This document shows, piece after piece, positions 22,821 to 34,500 of a DNA stretch of 64,000 nucleotides (position 1 is its first letter; every line of letters begins with the position of its first letter). Under the pieces are notes generated by a model. The model saw only the letters and a list, made by a program, of their open reading frames with translations, did not search any database and was not told the DNA's origin. Origin of the DNA: Aquilaria yunnanensis (lineage: Eukaryota > Streptophyta > Magnoliopsida > Malvales > Thymelaeaceae); assembly GCA_039654915.1 (NCBI GenBank), contig CM077594.1, positions 95,370,893-95,434,892 of the forward strand, written 5' to 3'. Position numbers and translations under genes: made by a program.

Positions 22821-24029
22821 CTAGCATCTAAAGCTTTGGAGTCGGATGAGGCTGAAGAGATTTGGCTAAGATATTCATACGTACGTGGTATTATTGAAGC
22901 CACGTTATGGATAAATCCACTGATCATAACATATCAACCATGTAATCATCATCTTACATTTTCACATCGATACGCTTCTCTTTCCTTTATTTCTTTTTCT
23001 TTTCTTTCCTTTTTCTTTAGTTTTTTTCTTAATTCCTATCTCTGTTTTTCATGCTATCTGCAATAAGACAGGGCACGGCCCAGGTTCTAAGCACCTAAAT
23101 CCAGCATGCCATGGATTTTTATTTTTAATGCCAAACTTTAAGCGTACGTACGGTTGTTTAAAAGTACTAAATTAATTTTTATTATGATAATCCTTTCGCT
23201 AGCATGGAATTCTATTTAATTCAAAGATAAATAAGTGAATAAGAAACTTCTTTCATTTTTATTAATTTCGAAAGAAACTATCGAATTAAGATCTAGAGAC
23301 TTTTCATCAAACATTAAAAAAAAATAAAAAACGAAAGAAAGATTTAGAGACATTAAAAAAAGACAGAGAGATGTTGAGAAAAAGAAAAAGAAAAAAAGAA
23401 ACTGATAACCAAACAATGATATATAGGCTGCGCGAGGCACTTAAGGGGGGCAGAGGCAATATTAAGAAGTCCGATACGTCGGCAGCAGAATCCTCTGCTC
23501 CGCACTCTCTCAGTACCCCTAATTTCCACTCTTCATGATATGGCCTTTGAACTATTACAACGCCAATAATATATGTGTAAAATTTACTTCAAATAAAAGA
23601 TAAAAAAAATGTGTGTAAAACTAAAGTAACTATACATTCAACTTGCTTTCAACTTGAGGATTGTATATATGCAAAATTTACCTCAAAAAAATGTGTGTAA
23701 AACTAAAGTAACTATACAATCCATTTTTTTTTTATTTTTTTTTATGCAAAAGCTTTAAACTTTAGCTGAAATTTGTGCCTTGCTTTAGATGTTGTTTAGC
23801 CACACTCTGATAATTTTTTTGATATATATTCTGGGGAAAGTGTGCTCTAATTCCTCCCCTTCCCAACATCATGACATACCATGAAATATCATTCTGTCAA
23901 GTTTACTATGGAAACTTTGGTATGCAAGGAACATGAAAGTTTTTTTAAAACTCCTTACCACCTAGGTAGCTTTCTCGATGATTAACTAAGCAAGTATAGC
24001 TGTGTCAAAAGGGTCAGCAATATGTGAGA
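22821..24029. other. AT-rich intergenic DNA with a small direct duplication
   Basis: No gene is supported. A block around 'atgtgtgtaaaactaaagta' occurs twice (about 23575-23640 and 23670-23720). T-rich and A-rich runs give chance open frames on both strands. Confidence 0.5.
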
Positions 24030-24621
24030 TAACCCCCTTGTTACAAAGACTTTTAAGCTGAATACTGATGATTCTTTTCAGCTGAACAACTCTCTAGTGA
24101 TGGCTGGGTATGTTATTAGAGATGAGTTTGGAAATTTTCTGGCTGTCTTTACACAAAATATGGGCAATCCGGCAGCTTACAAGCCAAATTATGCTCCAAA
24201 GTGTGCATAATTGAGAGAGGGCTTGAATCTAGCCCAGCAATTTGATACCTTCCTTCCCATTAACCATTGAGATGGACTCAAAAGTGTTGTTCAACTTGTG
24301 AGTTCGTAGCACAACTAATGTCTTTACTTTTGAATTGCAGGTCACTCATACGGTCCTGCCAAGTGAAGGAGGTTCAGAACACTTTTAGAGAAGCTAATAC
24401 GGCTACAGATTGCTTGGCTAAGAAGGGAGCGAACTTGGAGGTGTTAAGAGCACTATGGTCTACTGGAGATGCTCCGATTTCTGGTTAATTGTTGTCTCAC
24501 GGATCCCATGGGTATTTGAACCCTTAGGATGGTCTTTTCTGTTTGCTTTCTGTACCGGATTCTCTTCTTTCTTGCTTATATAACTACCCCTTTCGACCCC
24601 CCCCCCCAAAAAAAAAAACTA
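24030..24621 (+). mobile_element. LINE 3' end with broken RNase H domain and poly(A)
   Basis: From about 24050, one frame reads FKLNTDDSFQLNNSLVMAGY then VIRDEFGNFLAVF, matching the start of an RNase H-like domain. A later frame reads REANTATDCLAKKGAN, the usual C-terminal part. Stops and frameshifts separate the pieces (for example TAA at about 24208). The element ends in C-run plus A-run at 24598-24620. It is a pseudogene copy of a non-LTR retrotransposon. Confidence 0.65.
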
Positions 24622-25048
24622 ATTGGCGTAATTCATTCTCATCCATCACCCTTTCATTGTAGTGCGACCTATACACCAAGCTACCATGACTTACTCTTAT
24701 AAATTTGATTTCCAGTATGATTTTTTTTTTATAAAAATAAAGAATAAAAAGAAAAGAGTGAGAGATTGAATCTTAAACATCGAATCAAAAATTCATAAAA
24801 AATAATAATCACATAATTAATTTTACACTATCATTGATGGAAGTGTGTTTTTTATAGCTTATATACTTGATTAGTTAATGTGCATGTGAATATTATAAAC
24901 ATAAAAATTTTGGATCTACCAGAACTTAAAAGGGTAAGAGAAAACTTTCAAAAATAAAAGGGTAAAACTTAGATCTAGTACGTGTCTAAGCGTTGTATCT
25001 CCTAGAAGTGACACTAATGATGTGTCACTAATCACATTAGGATTATCC
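24622..25048. other. AT-rich intergenic DNA
   Basis: Nothing recognised. Confidence 0.5.
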
Positions 25049-25051
25049 TAT

Positions 25052-26842
25052 CACTACAAAATAAAAGCACAAAAGTGACTGAGCATACAATCGCTAGAGG
25101 CAACCGAATCGAGGTTGAAAAAGTCAGTAATGAAATCCTTAGTCACTAGATAGTTAGAGACTGAAAGTAATAGTCCCTTTACTTTAAAAGGCATCAAACA
25201 AATGACTGAGAGTTTCAGTCACTAGGAGCCATTAAAATGTCAGTCGCTCACATTGTCTATTTTTTAATACTTATTTATTGGTTATATGTATGTGTGTGTG
25301 TGTGTAACGACACACACACACACACATACATGTCATTAATTAAGTTTGATAATAATTTATAATGGTTTGAAAGTTTAATAAAAATAAATTTAGAATAAAA
25401 ATATTATTTCATTAATCTAAAAATAATAAAATACAATAAAATTACGTGCAACAATAAAACACACGGCCTAAAGAAATTGAAAGTCGAGTAGGGTATTAGC
25501 ATCTTTATGACTGTCCTGAATGTCACCTCAATTAGCTGGATATGTCCGAGTTTATTGCTCGCCCTCAATCTGACGCTTGGCTGGGATCTCCTATGTCTCG
25601 GGTACCCGACTCCCTATTTGAGTTGGGTCATCAGCTAACCACGACATTTTGCAAAGTAATCCGTTTGCTGTTGTGCCGTGTGCAACACTAGTTGCGGCCC
25701 ATTTAATCAATTCAATTGCACTACTACATACTATTTTTATAAAATTTTCTACATCTTTTATAAAATATGGGTTCATGTATTCATCCATCAATAATCATTT
25801 ATACATCAATTCACATCTCTCTGTCATTACTTTTGTTACCTACAATTGAAATTCATGTATATTTATTTACAACAAATAAATATTACAAATCAACAACATA
25901 TAAATTGTTATTTTCACAAACTTCAGGATGCAATGAGTGACCACCTGTACCTTAATCAAGTCATATAGGAAATGACCATAGCCTATTTAGAAATGAAAAT
26001 TCTGACTCGTACTTTTACATTCTCATTCATCTTAATAGTTTGAAAAGATTTCTATACCATATCGCCTTAGTTCCCCCGGAATGCACCATTTTTTTAGGCA
26101 AAAATCTTAAATCTGGCTTTTAAGGAATGAGGTTTGATACAGCTAAAATTTATTTACCATTAAAATAAATCAGAAACAATAAAGTACAGTTTGGATTCTT
26201 TCATTTATGAACTGTCAAACTTGGACAATCAATAATTTCCGGCCAAATATGTATTATGCATATACAATAGCTACATATCATTGCAATTATTCTATACACA
26301 TATTATTTCTCAACAGGTCGAGAATCATTGACATGTACTCTATGGTTTAACTATATGCATAAGTATATAAAACTAAAATGTTTAAGGATAATAATTAAAA
26401 AAACTACTAGTTACTACAAAGGTTTCTATAAAAATACAAATTACCTATACTTTGGTGACTATGAATGACGAAGTTGTAGTAGGAAGCCCGTGGAGCTATA
26501 GAGACCAAGAGGAAAGGATGAGAGAAACAGAGGTTAAGAAGGAGGAAGAATGAGGAAGAATGAGGAAGGAGGTGATGGCAGTGGGTTTTGTTAGCTTGAG
26601 CGATTGAAATGGCGATTGAAATTTCTTAAGCCATTGTTGAGCTGCAAATTTTCAAAAAATTTTGAACTGAGGTGCTGACTATCAACTAAGCATAACTGAA
26701 AGAGACTAAAATCAAGCAACTGAATAGTTGCAGTCACTAGCTTTTCCTTGGCCCACAACACGGTGACTATCTACCGACTAATGAGACTAGCGGCTGAATT
26801 TTAGTCCCTTGTTTTAGTCACACCACCGAATCTCTCGTAGTA
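25052..26842. mobile_element. non-autonomous CACTA (En/Spm)-like element
   Basis: The left terminus is CACTACAAAATAAAAGC. The complement of the right terminus is TACTACGAGAGATTCGG, which reads as a CACTAC end with its first C changed to T. Subterminal regions at both ends are rich in AGTCACT / CAGTCACTAG motifs in both orientations, as is typical of CACTA elements. The 3-bp target duplication is unclear (TAT on the left). The interior has no transposase frame. A perfect TG/CA hairpin lies inside at 25287-25332. Confidence 0.5.
25287..25332. repeat. TG/CA palindrome
   Basis: An ATGTATGTGTGTGTGTGTGT arm is followed after a few bases (AACG) by its exact complement, ending in ACATACAT. It can form a hairpin with arms of about 20 bp. 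Confidence 0.85.
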
Positions 26843-26846
26843 GTAT

Positions 26847-28604
26847 ATTTCCTATAACTATTTTGAAAAGTTGGTGATTTTAGTACCCTTGATCCACATT
26901 GTTTTGAACATTTTGATTTCATGTTGCATTGAGATTAAGAAAAAATCAAAAGTACTGTAAAAAAAAATCAATAGTTTTTTTTTTTTTAACTTTTGCATGT
27001 AAATTAAGAAAAATTGATTAAAAAAATAACTATTAAAATGATAAGTTTTAATTTAGGGGTAATATGATACAAAAAAACTCACAAAATATAGAAATGATAG
27101 AAAAAAACTAGGACTACAGTAAATTGTGGAGAATATGAGACATGAGGGAATATATTGTATATGCATTATGTTATGATTAGCTATGATTAGCGTCTTGGTA
27201 ATTTTTATACATTACGAGCAAAGTTAATAAATGCATCATTGATAAATATACATTTAGTTTCAGTCATTTTGAAATACATAATATTTTGTCTAAAGCCATT
27301 TGGAGAAATTACGTAGAATATAGGATTCGACTCTAGCCTTCGCCCAGTTTCTCTATAGTGTTAATATTACTAGTTTAGTAGTCTTCTGGATCCAAAAAAA
27401 GTAAACATTCTCCATGACATATATTATGTAATATCTTCTATTCTTATAGACTTGTAAAAACATTTCTATATATGAAAAGAAGAAGAAATGCATAATATTT
27501 TGAAAATTTCATTAATTTTGAGATGAATTAAATATCAATATTATTTAGCAGAAAATTTTATTGTAGTATCAAGGTAGTACTAGTACAGTATAGATATTAA
27601 TACTAGCAATAGTACCGCAGAACAAAAGGGGGGGGACATGATGAGGTCCATGTTTACAAATCCATGCCTATTGCCTATGCCCTGACCCGTTTTGGCATGC
27701 CATCAATTGCACTCAAAAGATCATCCCCTCTCTCTCTCTTTCTCTGTTTGTTTTGGTTTTTTGGCTGTTAGCCTTTTCTTGCTTTCTTTCTCTCAATTCT
27801 ATGGCATCTATCAAATCTCTTTTGAAACTTGAAACTGAAATTTTGAAACTTTTCTCCTCTCTCTGATCACCATCCGTATAGGAACTACTATGTGAGTATA
27901 TATTATATTTTACCTTTCCCCTGCCGGGTTGGCCCCAATCTTGCACCCAAACGCCAGCACTGACGCCTGATTATGTCATTCCCACACCAGCATCCACCGC
28001 ACCTGTACAAAACCCTCCATCTCTATCTGGGCTACCTTACTATTAGAAATACAATGAGTGTGACACTTGCAATATTTGTTTGTCGGTTCATGTTTTATAT
28101 ACAACATTTGCTTTATTAACTAGGTTTAGTTTAGTTACATTTATATAAAGTAGGAAGAGAGAAATAGTCTTCCATTGAGTAAACCACATCAGTGCTCCCA
28201 AATCTTTATTTGCCTTTGTAGATTGGTCCTCAACCTTTATTCATCGTAAATTAGTCTAAAATTTTTATAATTTGTTCCATATTAATCCTTAGCCCCAAGT
28301 ATGATTGAATTGACACAAAAAATTTGATTTATAGAAAGAAAAAACTAATATTCTTATTGGTCCATAAATTGTTAGAAATTATAGCACAATCTATATTTAT
28401 GAGAAGACAACTACCAAATAATTTAAATTAAAATTTAAAAAATCAATGTCACATAATTTTATGAGAGTTAACTAATTCAAACTGTTTAATAATCATTTTC
28501 CAAAAACTCAAACTATACTATAATATATTGATAGTTAATGAGCTTTTTAAAATATCAATTTTTTCCTTTATATAAATTGAAGTTCTATGCTAACTTAGTT
28601 TTAA
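26847..28604. other. AT-rich intergenic DNA
   Basis: No gene is supported. A CT-rich stretch at 27722-27790 gives a minus-strand open frame of 77 codons rich in R/E/K that looks like a composition artefact. G-run at 27627-27634. Confidence 0.5.
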
Positions 28605-28605
28605 C

Positions 28606-29063
28606 CTAAGGTTTGAGTAAATGAGCCAAACAATGCCCAAACACCCCATACTGGAAGCTCAGCTAGAGTTTGAGCTCGAGTTTGACAGGCTTCATAAATG
28701 GGCAAAGCTCAAATCTAAATGATTAGGGCTCGGCTTAGTGTTTCAATATGCTTGAAACTCAATTTGAGGTTCAAGCTTGATTCAGTGAGTGTATTAGGAC
28801 TTTTAGGATAAAATTATTTTTTATAATTATACCATATGATATTATATTATTTTTTTACACTAGGCTCATTAGCTTCAATAATAATTCTAGCAGAATATTA
28901 TCGAGCTTGAAATTAACTTGTTAAGCATTCAAATCTTAGATGCAGCTTAAGTTCAAGATTAAGGTTCATTAGACTCATTTCGTTAACAAAAAAAAAATAA
29001 TAATAAACAAAACTCAAGCTTGAATTGTCTGATAAGATATTTGGCTTATTTTTCATCCCTAAT
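28606..29063. mobile_element. possible small hAT-type element
   Basis: The left end TAAGGTTTGAGTAAATGAGCC and the complement of the right end TTAGGGATGAAAAATAAGCC are similar. Subterminal AAGCTCAAA / GAGCTTGA motifs recur. No clear 8-bp target duplication was found, so the borders are tentative. Confidence 0.35.
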
Positions 29064-29639
29064 CTAGGAATCAATATGCAAAAAATAATAAAAATTCAAG
29101 ACAAATTTTGAATTGAAATGTAGGTTGAAAACTGATTTACAAACTAACAGTAATTCTTATCTGTTTCCTTTTAGTTTGATATTAGAATTAGCTAGGTAGG
29201 AATGATTCGTTTAAGGACGCTGCGAATATATCATGTGTATGTGATGATGAACTCCTTTCTAATAATGTAAGAGGGGAGACGAGCAGAGATTTCATTGGCA
29301 TGGCATTGTGGTTCGGTCGGAACAGTGCATTATTATGTTGGCAACCGCACAAAGACAATACTATTGCTGCGTGCTCCAGACTTCCTCTGTACGGAGTTTA
29401 ATACCAACCAACCAAATCAACACCCAAACGTTGAATTAGTAAATACTCCTTTCAAGCTACCTACTAGGGTTTTAATCAGCAAACTAGATTCGAACAACCA
29501 CCGGAGATTAATCTGATTGATTGAACAGAAACCAACTTGTCATAGTATATTATAGACAAGAATGAAAAACAAACACTAAAAAATTTTTATTTTTCTAAAT
29601 GTTGGAGTTCAAGAAATCAATTTTCAGTCTTTATAATTT

Positions 29640-30624
29640 TTTATGTCGGGAGCTATAATTTTCAAACATGCAGATATATAGATACCACTATTGCTCTCAT
29701 CTTGTCTATTTAAGCTTGATTGTCATATGAAAAAATCTAAGGACCAAAAGTGAAAAAATAAAAGTAAGGACCCGAAAAAGGGGTTCGACTATTACTGTGG
29801 AAAATGAAAAAAATGACATTAAAACCCACTTTTCAGTATATATAATTTTGCTCTTCGCCGGCTATAGCATTCAAACTTGTAGATTTGCCAACCTCATACT
29901 GTGCTTATGTTATTTATTAGGGCCTAATTGTTGTATGCAAAAGGATAAGGAACAAAAGAGAATAAATAAAACATTTAGGGACTTGAAAGGGGTTCCACCA
30001 TTACAAAAAAATGAAATAAAAAAAAATAAAACACAAAAAGGAAAAAAAATAGTATTATTCATTGAATAGTACTTTGTTCCATCTTTAGATTTGGGCCTAA
30101 TTGTTGTATGGAAAAGGATAAGGAACAAAAGAGAATAAATAAAAAATTTAGGGACTTGAAAGGGGTTCCACCATTACAAAAAAATGAGAAAAAAAAAACA
30201 CAAAAAGACAAAAGTAATACTATTCATTGAATAGTAACTTTGTTCCGCCTTTATAATGTAGTTGTAATACCATAAAAATGCGCCAGGATAAGGAACAAAA
30301 GAGAATAAATAAAACATTTACGGACTTGAAAAGGGTTCCACCATTACAAAAAAATGAGAAAAAAAAAACACAAAAAGACAAAAGTAATACTATTTATTAA
30401 ATAGTAACTTTGTTCCGCCTTTAGAATGTAGTTGTAATACCATAAAAATGCGCCAGGATAAGGAACAAAAGAGAATAAATAAAATATTTAGGGACTTGAA
30501 AGGGGTTCACCACTACAAAAACATGAGAAAAAAAAAACACAAAAAGACAAAAGTAATACTATTCATTGAATAGTAACTTTGTTCCGCCTTTAGAATGTGG
30601 TTGTAATACCATAAAAATGCGCCG
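29640..30624. repeat. tandem repeat array, units of about 165-172 bp, each with a palindrome
   Basis: Four well-conserved units begin near 29942, 30115, 30285 and 30455 (landmark 'aggataaggaacaaaagag'). One or two strongly diverged units lie before them. Each conserved unit carries the block 'aaaggggttccaccattac', an A-rich stretch and a 19-nt inverted repeat (30053-30071 imperfect; 30218-30236, 30388-30406 and 30557-30575 perfect). Two linker types occur: one with 'gggcctaattgttgtatg' and one with 'gttgtaataccataaaaa'. No coding role is seen. The origin (expanded transposon piece or young satellite) is not decided. Confidence 0.85.
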
Positions 30625-30758
30625 CTTGCCCTTGTCTCAAACAGTCAAACAATAATGTCATTTTCTCCTAGAAAAATATAAAGATGAGTCACTTTGTTTT
30701 CGGTCATGAATCCTATTCCTATCCTTTATTCAAGTATATACATGCTATGGTAAATAAA

Positions 30759-31552
30759 GGGTAAAAAGATGAATTTGCTATGAGCTGTTGGGGTTGAGTA
30801 ATTTGTTACTGAACTTTTTTATAGGCAAGTTTACAATTGATCATTTTAAAATATACAAATTTACCATTAATATTTTGTGTTGGAACCAAATTTATCACCC
30901 AATGTTCAGATTTCTTAATGTGTCAAATGTGAAAAACAAAAACAAAAAATACAAGTTTTAATTCAAATTTTCTTTACCTAACAGCTTGGCCCCTAAATTT
31001 CTGAATATAACATTTTCACCATCATCTGTACTCTAGCAAACCCCTATATCCTTTGCCACCCTCCACCCTTTTTCACCACAGGTGTTACATCCACTCTTTC
31101 ACATATCCTGGTAACGCTTTCAAAAACGCTCATTATAACATCCCCTGGTTAAACAATGTTCGATTAATGTAGATAAGACTCAATCCAGGTGAGCTGCAGT
31201 TATCGAATAAATGATCAATAACAGTGGCAATAGAGGGTTGCTTAGCAACGATGAGAAATGTGAAAACAAGAAAGCTCAGCACTGAGAGTGTGTAGTGAAA
31301 TACAAGATTTTAAATTATTTAGGTGTTGTGAAAAGTTGGGTAGTTAAGAGTTAAGATGAAAACTTTTATGAACTAGTTTAAGAGTTTTTTCATGAAATAT
31401 TCTCTAAACAAACTAAATATTTCAATCATTTAATGGCCAGTGGCAAAAATGCCAACAACAAAACATTGATAGTAAATTTGTCTACAAAGAAATGTTTAGT
31501 GGCAAAATTGTTTTATTCCTTATAATTTAGTGACAAATTTGCTCCTTTTACC
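30759..31552. mobile_element. diverged MULE-like element
   Basis: The left end GGGTAAAAAGATGAATTTGC pairs loosely with the complement of the right end GGTAAAAGGAGCAAATTTGT over about 90 bases. Flanks GTAAATAAA (30750-30758) and ATAAATAAA (31553-31561) agree at 8 of 9 positions, but they are AT-rich. The interior has no transposase. Confidence 0.5.
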
Positions 31553-31561
31553 ATAAATAAA

Positions 31562-34500
31562 ATACTGACTTGATGGTTAAATTTTATAACTGTCATTAGG
31601 AGGTTTAAGGTTCAAAATAGTGTTAAAATTTGAATCCATGTGCTATCTGTATTACAAAAAATTAAAAAAAGATGAACCCTAACGGTACCTTTTTGAAGTT
31701 TCATTGATTTAGCGTGGTGACAAACTAACACAAATAAAGGGTGGTTTATAGAGAAAGCTTGCATGATATGGTAGATTAGTACCATATTATTTTAGCAACC
31801 AGATCTTAAACTAATGGTTAAAGTTTCTGATTATTTTTAAAATATTCAATGATGAACTAAACTTAATATATAGTCAACTATCGATGTTTCATAATTCCAA
31901 TAAATATTGGTATTATATACCACAAATATTTGTGAATTTGCTCATGAAGGGGGTATATTTTAGAGTCCAATCCAAGCCGAAGATGAGAGAATCAAAGAAG
32001 AGGAAGCAATTTATTAGCGAGTAGCTAGGCGTAAGAGGAAAATGATGGTACCGGTGAGGGAAGCAATGGAAGGTGATGGATTCTCCGGGGCAGGCCAAGT
32101 TTAAATTTAATTTGGGAACCATAGGGAAGAAGAGCACGAGGAATGATGATGTGGCGTGTTAGAGAAAAAATGTGGATTGAGGGAATCGAAATAGATATAC
32201 CAGGGATTAGGAGAGGCTCGGCCTGGGGCTCGAGGCATGCTTGTCGCTTGTTTTCAATTTCGTGGTCGAGGTGGGGAGAATAATGCTGATTTTACATATG
32301 TTTATATAAATGTTGTTTTATAAAAATTATGTCTTATGATAGATAATAATTGAAGTAAAACTTTATGCAAAATTTATTTAAACTTAAAATGTTTAGTAGC
32401 TAGTATTTAATACTATATATAAGTTTTAAAAAAAAATTATTGTTGCGGATAAACTTTGTAGATGTAGCATTACGGGAAGAGAGAGGGTCCTTGACTAAGC
32501 CAAACTGCCTTGTTTTGTGGGGCAATTGCAATTGCAAGATTGTGTTATGCCCACAGCCCACTCAAACCCCTCCTTCCCATGTCTTGTTTGCCTCAAACAT
32601 CTTTACCACTTCCTGCCTGTCGCTCATTCTGGGACCACGTCTTGCGAACTTTCATGCTCATTCTTTTTTCTTCATTTTCTTTTTGATAATTACATTTTGT
32701 CTATCTAAATCCTACATGGAGATCAATTTATGTTACTGTTAAGAAATATATTAGTATAACTCAATACGTTGCCAGTGTATTTGGTTCCGCAGGTACCCTC
32801 CCAAGTCCAATCCATGAACAAATGCTAATTCGCACTGCCTTATTGTATTCAACCGCAGGACTAGGAGGGTTCTTGGACCGTCCGACACGATAGAGACTTT
32901 ATCCTAAGTGATCCAAAATGTTATTTTTTAAAATTAAGAGAAGATGTTGAAATGAGAGTATATGTGACATTTGAGAGCGGGAGCGGGAGATGCCTCAAAA
33001 TATAACGATTATGTCACCTAACGTTTATCTATAACTTGAAAACCAACCACTCAATCAAACATTCAATTAACGTATGATGTACGTGTATATACACTAATCA
33101 CTAATACATGAGCAGATAAAATAATACATTAAGACCCAATTAGTAGGGAAATCTGACCGGCACTTTGCGGAAAAGCAAAAGCAAAAGCAAATAATACACA
33201 GTTGCAGATTCTGGACAGACCAGCTAACTTGAATCACACAACAATTATCCACCAAATCTTGCGATTTTAAATTAGGCAAGTGCAAGGGAATAAGAAAATG
33301 GGCAATCACTACTCAGACAACGACAACTGACCCCAAGTGAGTTCAAAACAACGAGAGTAAGAAGAGAGAACAGGTTGTCAACTGAGAGTTATATCCCATG
33401 AAAATGAAACCAATTACCTTTGGACTGGCCTTTTCCTCTGCCTTGCCCTCCCAAAATCCTCTTTTTGGGAGGCACACTTAGCTTATCACAGTGGCTGTGC
33501 ATATCCAACAACTTTTCTTTAACGGAGGTGGTGGGCCTAACCCAATTTCCAGAGCCAAAAAAAAAAAAAAAAGAAAAAAACATGGTTGTGCGCATGGTAC
33601 AGTCGCACTCATCAGCTCTGCTGCTGGTTCATTAGTGCTTCAAGGAACAAACACTAACCCACCCGAAAAAACATTTTCCCATTTCTTAGCTAGCAAAACT
33701 TCTGGCACGTGTGTGCCAAATGTGCGCGTGCAAGCATGTGTGGCGGCTAAAGGCAACTCAATCCATGCCCAGGAATTGCAAATGTCGCCCCAACCAGGAC
33801 CCACGTGGGGACTGGGTGTCTAAAGAACCAAGTGAATTGAACCCCTAGATCAAGGATGGACCAAATGTGCCAAGAAGTTGGGGCACACAACATAAGATGA
33901 TGTGTAGTTTAATAGGGGCCAAGCCAAGGTGGTTGTCGGAGAGGCCCCTCCTTGAACTCATGAGTGGGACCAATTATAGGTGGGGCTTAGCGTAGGTTTG
34001 CATGATATGGGTCATGCTATTTGGGTTAAAAAGGCGGAAGTGTGGGACCTTAATCAGGATTAGGGGCTAAGAGGTTTGTGTTGTGCTTCCCTCCCACCTT
34101 CCCCTCTCTATTCCTCCCCTTTCCGCTATATTCTTTTCTTTGTCCCCTTTACAAACCCATGTTTTCAAACACCAAGTTAAATCCCATGAAAAGAAGATTT
34201 GGTTCAAGACTTTTTTAAGTTTGGGGCTCTGATTCAAGCATATGGGAATTATTGTTGAAAGTGGTTGACCTTTATTTAATTTTATACTGTTATCTTTTAA
34301 ATGTTTTTGTTGGGGCGCGAGGGGCTGGTTAGAGTAGAAAACTTCACCACTGATTATCCCATAACACTTATCTTACATCATGTTTATTCCCATTTCTTTA
34401 CTTTGCATCATTCAAGCACCAGACTTTTAAACAAGCTCACACTAGTCCTTGCAGTATTAGTCATCCACCCACCTTAAGAGAAATTCAACCCGCCATTTAC

